Both the position numbers and the translations under genes were made by a program. 64,000 bases of DNA from contig CM049307.1 of assembly GCA_026874595.1 (NCBI GenBank), positions 8,023,579 to 8,087,578 of the forward strand. Reading direction: 5' to 3'. Below, piece after piece: positions 38,440 through 50,149 of the stretch; within the stretch, counting starts at the first letter, position 1; each line of letters begins with the position of its first letter. Below the pieces are notes generated by a model, which saw only the letters and a program-made list of their open reading frames with translations, made no database searches and was not told where the DNA came from. The DNA comes from Sipunculus nudus (taxonomy: Eukaryota; Annelida; Sipuncula; Golfingiida; Sipunculidae).

Positions 38440-38890
38440 CAGTAAAATAAGAAATAGCATAAAATAGTTCAAACAGGTACTAGTACACCAAACTGCTATT
38501 TCTGCATACTGTCAGCTGTTTTGTACTTGCCTGTATGCAAGTACAATATTGCTTATGTTCATTTCAATGTACATTTTTTTTCTAATTTGATATTGCTAAA
38601 TTAAGAATACCAATGCAGTTTTATTTCAGAAACTTAATTTTCCTTTATTTTCATTTCTCTGGCTTTTTTAGTGATGAAATTTAACATTTAATATTCATAC
38701 ATTCCATAGATTTTATTGAGATACAAACTGTATATTACAAGGTCAAAGTACATCCATAATCTATACAGGTTACTAAATTATTTTATAAATCCCTAAGGCG
38801 AGGTTGATCAGTTGCAATAATGTACCACTGTTATAACAAGGCCTATTAAACACGGGCTATCTCTGGTTAATATATTAATGATTCCTTAAA
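38440..38890. repeat. Dispersed repeat, copy 2 (partner at 28290-28735)
   Basis: Same block order as the first copy, at an estimated 85-90 per cent identity by eye. It begins atagcataaaatagt and ends near cctattaaacacgggctatc. Confidence 0.8.
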
Positions 38891-39886
38891 TAGCATATCA
38901 AAAGAAACAAATATTTAATTACCTCCCTATGTGCCTTCAGTGCAGAAGGTAATTAAATCTCACAAAGCTTTGGTTATCTGCTCGATTTAGCCAGAGTTAA
39001 GTAAATTACTCCACACATTTCTAACATCAGGTACATGTCTTATCTATTGATTATTTTTGTACAGACACAAACTGGGAGCTAATAAAGTCAACATGGTCAA
39101 TTTAATACTTTCAATTTTAAAATGGCATTCAATAATGAAGATGATAAACCAAAGATTCAAATAAAAAATTGACACAAAATTTTCATGTACACCTTTTTCT
39201 CCGACTGAATTAGACAGCCCATATAAAAGCAACTCTGTACGTGCACAAGTGCTCTCATGCCTGAGGGCTTGAAAGAGCCATGTTACTGAATATACAGTCA
39301 GCCATATTGCTTTCCCACAAGACAGACTCAGCAGACCCACTGATTATCGGAAACATATACCATAGTAACTCACCAACTAACCCTCCCAGCCAAAAAACAC
39401 AAGGGGTTTACAGGGTATTAAAGTTCTGATGATTGCCTATACTGATCACTTGATATGTTTACCGGCCAGATATTTGTCATCAGTGACTCAGTGGTAACTG
39501 GTATATATAAATCGCGGTCAGCCAAGCCGACACTGAATCAACATGGCTTATACACCACCTAAATCATTAGCCCACATCTGACTCCTCAATAGAAACCCCC
39601 AGACACTTCAGTTGTCAAGACGGGCTCTGAGGCTAAGGAATTAGTGAGACAAACAACACATGCCTGAACATTCAGCTAGCTGACAAAAACTAAACAAATA
39701 TCACCATATATCACTGGGTTGGGTATTTCAACATAACTGGCCTTAGAAATATCTGAATGAATCAAATATATGCAGATGACATATTAATATTATAATAATA
39801 TATTTCATATATTAATTATGTTGTACATTTATTTTATAGACATATTAGAATGTAAAGGAAAAAGTGCAAAATAAGTGTTCAATAGC
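38891..39886. other. Intronic stretch, nothing recognised
   Basis: AT-rich with a GC-richer patch at 39300-39690. No exon signals were found. Confidence 0.4.
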
Positions 39887-39925
39887 AATAACAAGGGACC
39901 TATGGGTCACGGCGCTCAGCTGTTA
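39887..39925 (+). other. Possible 5' end of element P4
   Basis: aagggacctatgggtcac followed by ggcgctcagctg contains a small hairpin (GACC-tatg-GGTC). Its gctcagctg (39914-39922) is the inverse of the cagctgagc arm of the 3' hairpin at 42536. The distance to the core repeats (over 1 kb of AT-rich DNA) makes the link uncertain. Confidence 0.4.
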
Positions 39926-41079
39926 TATATGATTAAAAAATATGATTTAGGAATGAGGCATATGCTGGTTTGGTGTGGTAATAAATATAAGCTTTATTAT
40001 GAGTTGTTGGTGTTTAGCTTATGTATGATTATGATATTATCTTTGGAGACAGGGAAGAGGATTGATTTCATTTATTTTATTAACAAATGGAGTACTATTG
40101 TCACACAGATTTTGACTTGGCCATATAACTTATAAGCAGAACATATGATATAAGAGTTTAACTATTTATTAAAAAAAAATTACAAATATTGTCCCAAATA
40201 TAATTTTTATTAAAAATAATAAGAGAATCTTATGATTTTTTAAAATGAAATATAACTGAAATGATTATTAAAATAATATTAAAGAATATATTCATGAATG
40301 CATTCATGAATACATTTTGAAAGTATTTGCACTGGTATTCATATACTTTCATTTTTACCTGAATTCCAATTCTTTATGCAAGACATTTTATAATGGAGTA
40401 CATATTCATATTCGTATTTAAATACAATTGCAAAGTTTTCCCACCATTACTGGTATTTATTCAGTTTTCACCAAACAATTATGTTGAGAATCCAGAATAT
40501 ACAAAATTCACACATTTAAATTATGATCAAATGTACCTGGTTTTAATGGCTTTTATTTATATTAAAAAAAAAAATGTAATATATTCATTTTGGAATAATT
40601 TCACATCAATGTACACACTAGACACAGTAGGAATCTAGATTAATAATATCAACTGCATCTTTGTCTATCATTAATTTCCTTCATATGATCCCTAATGATT
40701 AGTAATGAATAATATGATTTACTTTTTTATCATTAAAATTGAACTGAAAAATACCATAGGTGACTGCATGGTGTTATTTGGAGTATGTGACATTCTATCC
40801 ATTGATACAAGATTCTTTATCATCAGTAACTGCAAGTTGATTTCCTGTTATTATAAACTAACAAATTCTTTTTTATTTTTCTTTAATTTGTTATTAAAAA
40901 ACAATAAAAATTTATTAATTTATTGTTAATTGTTAAGTTGTTGGTTAAAACTACTAGATGAGTTGGGTTGGACACCTGGATCAACTGTGGCTGGCCATAA
41001 GCTGCCTACCTGCAACAGTGTATGGCTCGCCTCAAGCATGCATAATTTGCTGAAAGTTCAACAAGGTCAACATACAGGT

Positions 41080-42548
41080 CACTCAAGAGGGGCTGGAGAG
41101 AGTTAAGGTCTGACATGGTCTCATAAAAACATTAATAAAAGCTACAATTTTTGGCCAATTTCTTTCAGCTTTCAAAACTAAAAAGCTGAAATCCTTGTGT
41201 GCATGATATGAAAATTATATCAACCGTGCTCACAGGAAACAAATGTGCCATGGTCAAAGTTGGGCAAAATTTAAGGTACTAATTTTATATTTATACTAAT
41301 AACATATAAAATTTGAAAAATTCAGGACTAATTTGGGGTATTCAATTGAATTTTGATTAAATAATGTTACATCCCTGGCAAAAAAACTCTAGCTTCAGCA
41401 ATCCCCTTGTTAAGGGAGTAAATATATTTCTTGATTTTTTACATAGTGCATTATGTTTGGGCCCATAACTTAAAACAATTACGCATTACTGACATCATTT
41501 CTGGCATATGCATAGAGAATGTATAGAAAAATATGTATATTATATATGATTAAAGTCACATCAGTGGTTTTGATATTAGGCAGTCTTGAAGTGTAACAAT
41601 GGGTTTTTAATGGAAAAATGAAGTTTTTCATTAATATCTCAAAGGTATTAAGTCCTAGTGACCAAATTCTTGGCATGGTAGGGAATTTTGGAGACATCTA
41701 ATTGTATGCCAAATTTTAGGAACTGAGAGCTGAAGCTGGGGAGCTGGGCTCTTGCAAACTGCATAACACTAGCTTGATGTAAACAATTTGTTACATGGTG
41801 CTTGAAAACTTGAATAAAATCTACAGTTTTTGATCAACTGGTTTCAAATTTTTGGTGTTAACAGACAAAATGCTAACAAAAACATGCTGCGAAAATTAAA
41901 TCCACAGTACTTACAGTAAAAAAACGTGCCATGGTCAAAGTTGGGCAAAATTTAAGGTACCAATTTTTTATTTTTGTTAATATTTTAAAAAATTTAAAAG
42001 ATTTTGATCTAATTTTGGGTATACAATTTAATTTTGATAAATTAAAGTTATATTACTGGAAAAAAAGTCCATAGCTTTAACAAGTTTTGTGTTAAGTGAT
42101 CAAATATCTTTCCTGATTTTTTACAAAATGCATTATGTTTGGGCCCATAACTTTTTTAAATTATATAATACAGACATAATTTTTGGCATGTACATAGGAA
42201 CTATATAGAAGAATATTTATGGTAAATATGAGGGAAAACAGATGAGTGGTTTTGATATTAGACAGTCCTGAAGTGTGAAAATAGGTTTTTAATAAAAAAT
42301 TGAGGTTTTTCCTTAATTTCTCAAAGGAACGAAGTCGCAAAGACCCAGTTTTCGGCTTGGTAGGAGATCTTGGGGACATCTAACATTATGCTGAATTTTG
42401 GATTCCTAGGTCTTACGGTTTCAAAACGTGCCACATCTACGGACGGACGGACGGACGGACGGACGGACGGACGGACGGACAGACGGACGGACGACGGACA
42501 ATGGACCACGACTATAGCTCAGATGACTTATAGTCAGCTGAGCTAATA
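41080..42548 (+). mobile_element. Pearl/HINE-like element P4, core and 3' end
   Basis: Two diverged tandem units of about 680 bp share gccatggtcaaagttgggca (near 41248 and 41928) and cattatgtttgggcccataa (near 41450 and 42130). A long (GGAC)n tract of about 70 bp (42438-42505) follows, then a 3' hairpin. There tagctcagatgact (42515-42528) pairs with agtcagctgagcta (42532-42545), with one mismatch and a tat loop. The microsatellite-plus-hairpin end has the same layout as P1-P3. Confidence 0.7.
42438..42505. repeat. (GGAC)n / (ACGG)n microsatellite
   Basis: Nearly pure ggac repeat inside P4, in the same relative place as the shorter ACGG tracts of P1 and P3. It yields a spurious Arg-Pro-Ser-Val repeat ORF on the minus strand. 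Confidence 0.97.
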
Positions 42549-42785
42549 ATAATGATAATGATAAAAATAATAATAATGAAAATATATCATTATTATTTTT
42601 ATTATTAATATAATTATTATTAGTAGTAGTAGAATTTATTGTTGTCATTATTATTATTATTATTAATTTTATTTTTATTATTATTGTTATTATCATATAG
42701 TTTACTATTATTACTTTCATTATAATTATAATTATAATAATTATTATTATCATAATAATAAAAATAATAATAAATGATGATGACA
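42546..42785. repeat. Imperfect (AAT)/(ATT) trinucleotide-rich tract
   Basis: About 240 bp of interspersed aat, att and ata triplets directly following the P4 terminus. Confidence 0.85.
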
Positions 42786-44089
42786 TCAAAATCATGTTTG
42801 TAGTAAATGCAACACTATTTAAACAAGGGAAGGGTTCTCTATGGTACAGTTCAGTGAAAGTTCCATGGTAATGAAAATAACCCCAGATCATAACATGACA
42901 CTTGATCTGCTGAGGAGGTTACATGTGGGGCTACCTCACTCAGCATCCTAAATTCTCAGAAACCACCACAACTTGGCTTCTGAAAACAACCGCTAAACTC
43001 TTTGTCATGACATCACATGTTATCATACTGTTACTGTTAGCATGACATCACATGTTAGCATACTGTTACTGTTAACATGACATCAGCCATACATTACAGA
43101 GAATCAGAGCACTGCTGTGGTTTTCAACAAAGCAAGTTACCTCAATACTAACTTTTATAAATACAGTGAAATATAAAAAGAAGCATTCAGTATATGATAC
43201 CTGTATATAGAAATTATTTTGAATGTGGTTGCATTATTTTTTCACTACACAAACTGTGGATGTGAACCAACAGTAAGTACAGACACATAACAAAAATTTG
43301 GAGCATGCATTCTTAACAAATGTGAATTTCTTTTTATGGTTTCTGTAATTTTCTGTAGTAACTTCATGTTTTATATTAACTGCATGTTTTCAAGTTCAAC
43401 ATTACCAGATAAAACAAACTATTTGTTGATTTTTTATATAACTTGATAAAAATTATCAATTATATCAATGAATAACATCTTTGCAACAGAACTGATTTTT
43501 AACCAAATTTAAAATCCTACTCATGCAAAATTCAAATTTTTAAATTGGAATTATGAAGAAGAATAAGTAAAATGATATTACATTATCAAAAAATTTAATA
43601 AAAATAAACTGAAACAATTAAATATTTCCAAACCCTGTGATACTTTTTTTTAACTATAAGGAGTTCAAAAGATTTACTGTGTAAATGTTTTACGTTAAAT
43701 AATTTATGTTCAACATTATTATATATCTATATTTGCTGTTTATAATGCTGACCATTTTAAATTTATACGCTTGTTGCTGTGGTACTGTCAATTTATCAGT
43801 TAATGTTTAAGCATTCAAAATATTTTTTTTATGGAAACATGTGCTTAGCTGTCATAAAAATTATTCAAGATATTTACTACCTGATGCAATGAATGAATAA
43901 ATACATAAATATAAACTAAACATTTATCAATGATTACCTTATGTGATATATTCATATTAACAAAAGTACTTCTGATTATAATTTCTACAAAATAATATTA
44001 CATTTTATTGTGAAAAATGTCACAAAATATAATTTATATACATATAACTTGTAATTACACTTAGATGATGCAAAGTAAAAATTATTATT
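42786..44089. other. AT-rich intronic stretch
   Basis: It contains a small direct repeat near 43010-43085 (catgacatcacatgtta with tactgttactgtta, about 38 bp, two to three times). Otherwise nothing is recognised. Confidence 0.4.
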
Positions 44090-44535
44090 GATAAAAATCA
44101 TATAATTTTTAATAAAATGTTATAAGAAAGCTTTATTATTTAAAATACTCATATTTTTTTATAAAATGTTATAAGAATGATTTATTATTGATAATACTCA
44201 TATATTTTTTTATAAAATGTTATAAGAAAGATTTATTATTTATAATACTCATATATTTTTTTAATAAAATGTTATAAGAAAGATTTATTATTTATAATAC
44301 TCATATATTTTTTTATAAAATGTTATTAGAGATTTATTTTCTATAATACTCATATATTTTTTAATAAAATGTTATAAGAAAGATTTATTATTTATAATAC
44401 TCATATATTTTTTTATAAAATGTTATAAGAAAGATTTATTATCTATAATACTCATATTTTTTATATAAAATGTTATAAGAAAGATTGATTATTTATAATA
44501 CTCATATATTTTTATATAAAATTTTATAAGAAATA
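44090..44535. repeat. AT-rich satellite, about 55-60 bp, about eight units
   Basis: Units contain tttattatttataatactca followed by tatattttt and ataaaatgttataagaa. Length varies through the T and A runs. It lies about 330 bp downstream of the large exon's donor site in gene orientation. Confidence 0.9.
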
Positions 44536-44868
44536 TTTAAAATTTATAATATATAAATTTATCATATAGTTTAAACATATTTATAAAATGTTTATAATGT
44601 ATTTTTACATTTTTGATTTATTTTAAAGAGGTAATTTGGAAAAGAAAGATAATAGTCACTTTAAAATAACAGTTAAAAACAATCTATTAGATTTCACATG
44701 TGCAATATTTTACATTTTTATAATACTGCAGTGATTAAAAGATCCTTCACCATTATTCAAACCATATGATGTATGTAATATATAGTGTTCCTACATAATT
44801 TTATACTTTTTCCCTGAGCTTTCATTATTATCTTATATAAATTGATGTGTTGGAGCAGACAGACTTAC
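44536..44868. other. Intron start, gene orientation
   Basis: AT-rich sequence immediately following the gtaagt donor of the large exon. No element is recognised. Confidence 0.5.
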
Positions 44869-46278
44869 CTTGAGAGAATGGTGTCTCCTCTGTCTGTGTG
44901 ACAATGGCCCCCTTCACCTCCAGGTTCTGCATGGCGGTACTGTCTGTAGTACATCCATGGTGTAAAACAGGTTTAGTATCCTCATGTTGTACCATATCTC
45001 CACCACTACTGACACTAGCGTGGTCCCCTGACATGCATTCTCTCTCTACATCCCCGGTTGGTGCAACACCGACACCAGCCGAGTTTGTGTTGATGGTATA
45101 TCCTGTGCTGAGAACAGCTATCTGAGATTGAGCCACACTGTGATGGCCGTGGCTACTCCAAACTAGCTGCGTGCTAAGTTTCATGGAATTATTAACCGCA
45201 GTGGATGTATTCAACATGGAGCACTCCATGTTGTTTACCACCGGTTTAGTGTCAGCTGTTGGGTTGGAGGACACCCGTTCACTGCGGTTGTTGTTCTCGT
45301 CATCTGTTGACGGTGTGACTACTGGAGCATTACTCATAGGCTCTGAGCTTGGTTGGGCGGCCAGTGTTGTCACTGAGTGATTACTTAGCCCTTGGACACT
45401 CTCAGGGTAGGGTAACATATACCCGGAGGGCACTAACATTGGGGTTGTAGTTGGTGCCCCCTGTTGCCACACTGCCTGTTGTGAGCATGTGGTTTTCACG
45501 GGCCATGCTGTACTGGTGCTTGTTGTTGCCGTTACACTACAGGTTTGACTTAGCCCACCTTGAACGCTGACTGCATGTTTATTACCACCGCCAGAAAACC
45601 TGATATGACTGTGGCCCTCAGCTTTAATCACATATCCCTGGCCGTCCTGTGTCAGTCCAGCCATTCTGGCTGAGCCAGGCCTGTATACATCTGTACAGTT
45701 ACCACTAGCTGTTATCTGCTGAGTTTGTGTGCTGCCAGCACTGGTTGTCAATGCTGCTGAGCTACTCTGGCTGTAACACAGTGCCCCTAGTGGCGGGGAT
45801 GTTTTGTTGACCACTGCCATGTGGGGTCGCGAGTGCTGGACATCATCTGAGATGGTGCCGGATGCACAAACCTGGTGGCCCCTGGTTTTGCCCTCCATGT
45901 CTACATCACGATGGCTGCCCATCTGACCATCCTTCCTCCTGCCAGCTCGATTAATCAATACTCCGTTACCTATTTTAGGAACTTCAGTCTTTGACCCAGC
46001 TTCAAACTGAGTGGACTTAACCAAATCATTTGATTTGCTTAAATGGTTGTTCCTGTACCCCTGGCCATCATACAATGTGCCTGACCTAACTACGTGGCCA
46101 TGGACTGGTACCCTCCTACCAGAGTCACTGACCAGCAGAGCCTCTGATGATGTTGGATAGCCCGTGTTTGAATGATCATCCTTTCCTAACCTTGAGGTGA
46201 GAGCAAATGAACTTGGTGACTTGGGAGCTTCACCTTTCCTGCCCGCTGGTACCCTTGTCCAGTCAAAGCGCTTGGCAA
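44869..46278 (-). CDS. Large internal coding exon of the TNRC18/BAHCC1-like gene
   Basis: This 1410-nt exon is open throughout. Its acceptor is ttcttgttttag and its donor is gtaagt. It begins with TT, which completes the Val codon started by the G at the end of the upstream exon, and it ends with a single G, so it is phase 1-1. The product begins VAKRFDWTRVPAGRKG. After this short, possibly ordered patch it becomes Ser/Thr/Gln/Asn-rich low-complexity sequence, with an IKAE SUMO-type motif near residue 218. No zinc finger, BAH, Tudor or catalytic motif is visible. A continuous frame of about 470 codons in AT-rich DNA, flanked by consensus splice sites, is strong evidence for a real exon. Beyond 44869 the frame reads on into intron for about 40 bases before a stop. 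Large disordered exons are expected of big chromatin scaffold proteins, but the family call rests on the next exon. Confidence 0.85.
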
Positions 46279-47483
46279 CTAAAACAAGAAATCAACACAA
46301 ATGTTAAAGCTCTTCAGCATGGCAACCGGACAGTAATATAGACGCCCACCAAGTGATATGTCAGTAGCAAAATCTTTACTTGACAATGTGACGGCTTTTC
46401 CCATGTAACATGCAAGCCAAGGTTGATGACGTTGGGCTTCTAAATACACTGCTAATCCATCGTAAATTAGAGCTGACAAGCCCGCTGTATGGCATATATG
46501 ACTGACCTGGGCATTGCTGACCGCTCTTTATTGATTTACACAATCCCAGGTGAGGCTGGGCTGCCAGTCAACAGCATTTTCAGTGAGGTGTACTGCACTT
46601 GATGACCTCACCTCCTTGCTGACCAACCACAATAAACATGTAATCACGGGTCAAGGCTGACCAGGGTCAGTACATAAAACATGGCTGCCTTGGAAGACTA
46701 CTTAATTATAGACTATTTAGTCGTCAAAGGCCCCCAGGCAGTTGAACTTATTATATGTCTGGAATCAGCTTTTTCAACAAAATAATATTAATTAGGGTAA
46801 TAATAAAGAGATTAAATCAATAATTTCCATCTGATTTTATGTCCAAATAAATAAAAAGGTTATAAAAAGCCGATTACCTGAAAATGACAAAAACATGTCT
46901 AAATAATACATCTATGGAAAATATACAATTTCAACAATAAATCTGTCACATTTAGAATTATTCTGTGAGGTAATTATTAGAAATTTTGTATTTAATTATA
47001 ATTACTGTGCAGAGATTATCTTTTATATAGAGAATTTTAAAAATCTCATCAAAATTATCAAACAAACCTCTAATATTAATTCACAGATTAAATGCAAACA
47101 AAGTGACTTATTTAAAAATTTGATAAAATTCTGCATTTCTGTTAGGCAGTAAGACTAATAAAAAGAAAAATTGTTAATAGACATGAGCTTCCTTGAGTTG
47201 TTGATATGCAAATATGTTCTTTTGTTTAGATTTTAATAAATATTTAATAATATTTAATCCAGAGTAAATTCTCATCCTCTTACATATTTTCTGAAGCTAA
47301 ACACATTATTTGATACATAAGTATCCTTTTGTAAAAACTTTGGCCTGTTTCTTTAGACAAGGCTCCGGGAGCACAGAGGTCCTTTATTTTTTTGCTTTAA
47401 ATAAATGCAATGGTACATACAAGAATTAACCCATACAAATGACAGAACAGTGTATTAATGAAATACAAACCTTTACTCTTCAG

Positions 47484-47486
<3 letters not shown>

Positions 47487-47553
<67 letters not shown>
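47487..47553. repeat. (CT)n(TA)n compound microsatellite
   Basis: A CT run of about 22 bp passes directly into a TA run of about 45 bp. Confidence 0.97.
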
Positions 47554-47557
<4 letters not shown>

Positions 47558-48129
47558 TATCAAATTCTGACAATGTTGACTATACATAACAGATGGAACC
47601 TTACTTAGTTTTCAATATATCTTTTCATAATGTTCAACAGATACTAAAGGAATTTTCCTTCATGTAAAAAGAGATCTACAGAACTGAAAATACATATGTA
47701 AAATATGTCACCTGAGAGAATACACCCAAATCACAGGGCCCCAGGTGATAATCTAAGGGGGCCTTAATTACTGGTATCAGTCCAATAAATAACATAAACA
47801 AATTTATGGCTGAACATGTACACATTTAAATATTCTTAACAAATCAACTCACTAATTATGTTCTTCCCAAAACCATTAATTTTTATTTAAATTTAATACT
47901 GTCATGAAAATGCCTAGGCATCTGGCAAGGCTGTAGCAACTCCTGTCCTTTATCAAGGCTACTGACATCCGTCTCTGAGCTAGTGCATCTGAGTTGAACT
48001 GATGGTGAGACTGAGTGTATTTTATCTTGCTTATTGACCTTGCTGTATTCCCCTGAGTAGGAGAATCATGCAACACAGAGAGAAGAACCAGAGTAATGCC
48101 AAGATTAAATGAGTCAACACAGGGCAAAG

Positions 48130-48480
48130 CCTCCCCACCCCAGTCACACAAGCCCCCATGGGGTACAGACAAAAGTCTACCCCCCCCCCCCACCCCCGGA
48201 CAAAAGCACCCTTGGTCAAAAGCCCCCCTACCTAAATAATATTGAGGGCAAAAGCCCCACTCTAAAAAAATAATAATAAAAAGCAAATATAGGCATCACC
48301 TATGTTAAGCTATTTATAAACAATAAATGTATAAAACATGATATATATGTATATTGGGGGAGGAGGCTTTTGTCCTCTTTATCATTAAGGTAGTGGGGGC
48401 ATTTGACCTCAAAGACTTTTGTTCTAGGGGGCTTTTTACCAGGCGGGACTTTTGTCCTACACCCAGCCCCCATTTCTAAT
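48130..48480. mobile_element. Fold-back element with C-rich and G-rich arms
   Basis: The left arm (about 48165-48262; cccccggacaaaagc, ggtcaaaagcccccctacct) is the imperfect inverse of the right arm (about 48357-48465; ggcttttgtcctc, ggtagtgggggcatttgacc). The spacer of roughly 95 bp is AT-rich. Minus-strand ORFs of 136 and 62 codons over it are artefacts of the arm composition. Confidence 0.65.
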
Positions 48481-50093
48481 GAGAAAGGGTAAAGTCCATA
48501 TTCCTGATTATAAAAGAGTTTATATTTATAGTTTTAATTCAGTTTGAATGCCCTGTGGTTATAAGTTTTGGAAATATCACTGCTTATCCCATAAAAAATA
48601 TATTAACATTTATATACTGATCTTCAAAGATGCATACAGGTATGAAGGTGCATACACATGTATAATGGACTGTACTTTATTTGTTATATTATACTCTCCC
48701 AGGTTAAGTTCTTTTTAAAATGAATATTAAATTATTAGAAATATTACAAACTTAATGTGCAATTAGTTAAGGGCATCTTCTTTGTTGCTAATTGCCAAAA
48801 CCAACTTTCAGGTACAATACAACATATACATATTCAATCAATAATATTATCATAATGCATTTAACACTTGCTGTGGAGATGTTTTTTTTTATTTATTTCT
48901 ATGGAAATGGGAAGGGTTTAACTTTCTTAATATCTTATTTCTGCCCAGCTTATATAACTAAATTCAGATCTGTAATCATTTTCATTCTCTGACCAACATG
49001 ACAAGCCAAGTGATGAGATAAATGTCTAATTATGATGCTACGTAGAGATAAACCTCATTAGTTCCAGCATCCATCTCCATCTATCACACGTCCTTTGATC
49101 TTCTTTATCTCTTCATCAATGGCCATGTTAAACATTAATCAAAGAGTGAATTATGCAGTTCCTCTATTAGGAGGACAAACTACTATGAGTATTCATACAA
49201 GATTACAAGAAAGCTGAACTGATTAACAGGTACTCATTTGATCACTGATTACATCATTTTAAAACACAAATCCTCAATATTGTCATTATTACCTCCAATC
49301 ATAGAAAACCAACAAGGCTGCAGCAATGAAGTCTTAACTAATGATAAATGTTCAGTGTATCTACATGAATATTAATACAATGACCCTTTCTTCCATACAT
49401 ACATAAACTATTTACTACCAATGGCTGGTCTAAATAACATGGTATTTGGTTGTCAGAGATTTGCTTAGGATAATAAGACAGGTTAAAATCGAAAAGTGAA
49501 TTACTATAAATGTGCAAGCTATAACATGTAATAATTATAGGTTAGTACAAGTATAATAACTGAGATGAAATAAAGACCACTGTTTTTATAAAGTACAAGG
49601 ATTGTGGGTTTTCCAAATTAAAATATTCCCATCCCATTAATTTAAATATTAAATCCATTCAACCATATTCTATGGAACTGAATAGTGAAATAACCTATAA
49701 GAAATTATCAGTCCATTAATTTTTCTGGTCAAAACAATTATCATTAAACTATAATTTCATTGTAAAATGAAAGATAAACAAACACAATGACAAACTATAA
49801 TGAATACAGATACAAATATTTCAGTTGGAAATTCTCCAAAATAATTTCACTGTTTGGAGTAGAAAATTCACAGAATTATGGAGCATAAGACAGATTGATA
49901 TGCAGGCATTTATAAAAAACTGTTCTTCCTATAAAAAGGCCAGGAAGTACAAATAAATAAGAATGACTGAATTAATGAATAACTGACTGCAATATTGCAG
50001 CTATTACTGCTTTAAATGTAAGGGACATTTTAACTTTAAATATAAGGGACAGGCTTTAATATAAAAACATTTTTCCAAATTAAAAGAAAAAAT
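48481..50093. other. AT-rich intronic stretch, nothing recognised
   Basis: About 1.6 kb of background sequence with no repeats above a few units and no exon signals. Confidence 0.4.
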
Positions 50094-50149
50094 GTAAAGC
50101 GTAAAATCAATAGTGTTTAGAGCACAACACTGTGGATTTTACGCTTTAC
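50094..50149. repeat. Near-perfect 56-bp hairpin
   Basis: gtaaagcgtaaaatc (50094-50108) and gattttacgctttac (50135-50149) are perfect inverted repeats. Inside them agtgtt (50112-50117) pairs with aacact (50126-50131). An (ATT)n run follows at 50160-50181. This could be the terminus of a mobile element or a structured RNA. Confidence 0.9.

Larger units (their letters stand above)
13868..44868 (-). other. Intron of the TNRC18/BAHCC1-like gene, 31 kb, repeat-packed
   Basis: The flanking exons join in frame in phase 1, so this is most simply one intron, although further in-frame cassette exons cannot be excluded. It holds three P2 elements, the P3 and P4 elements, a SINE, several minisatellites and a nested inverted-repeat element. 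No ORF inside it looks like a transposase or other unique-sequence gene. Confidence 0.6.

Noticed and set aside
42421-42891. 156-codon minus ORF with Arg-Pro-Ser-Val repeats and an Ile-rich stretch
   Set aside because: It is the translation of (GGAC)n followed by an AAT-rich tract.
47876-48286. 136-codon minus ORF with Gly-rich segment
   Set aside because: The Gly-rich part is the C-rich arm of a fold-back element, and no conserved motif is present.
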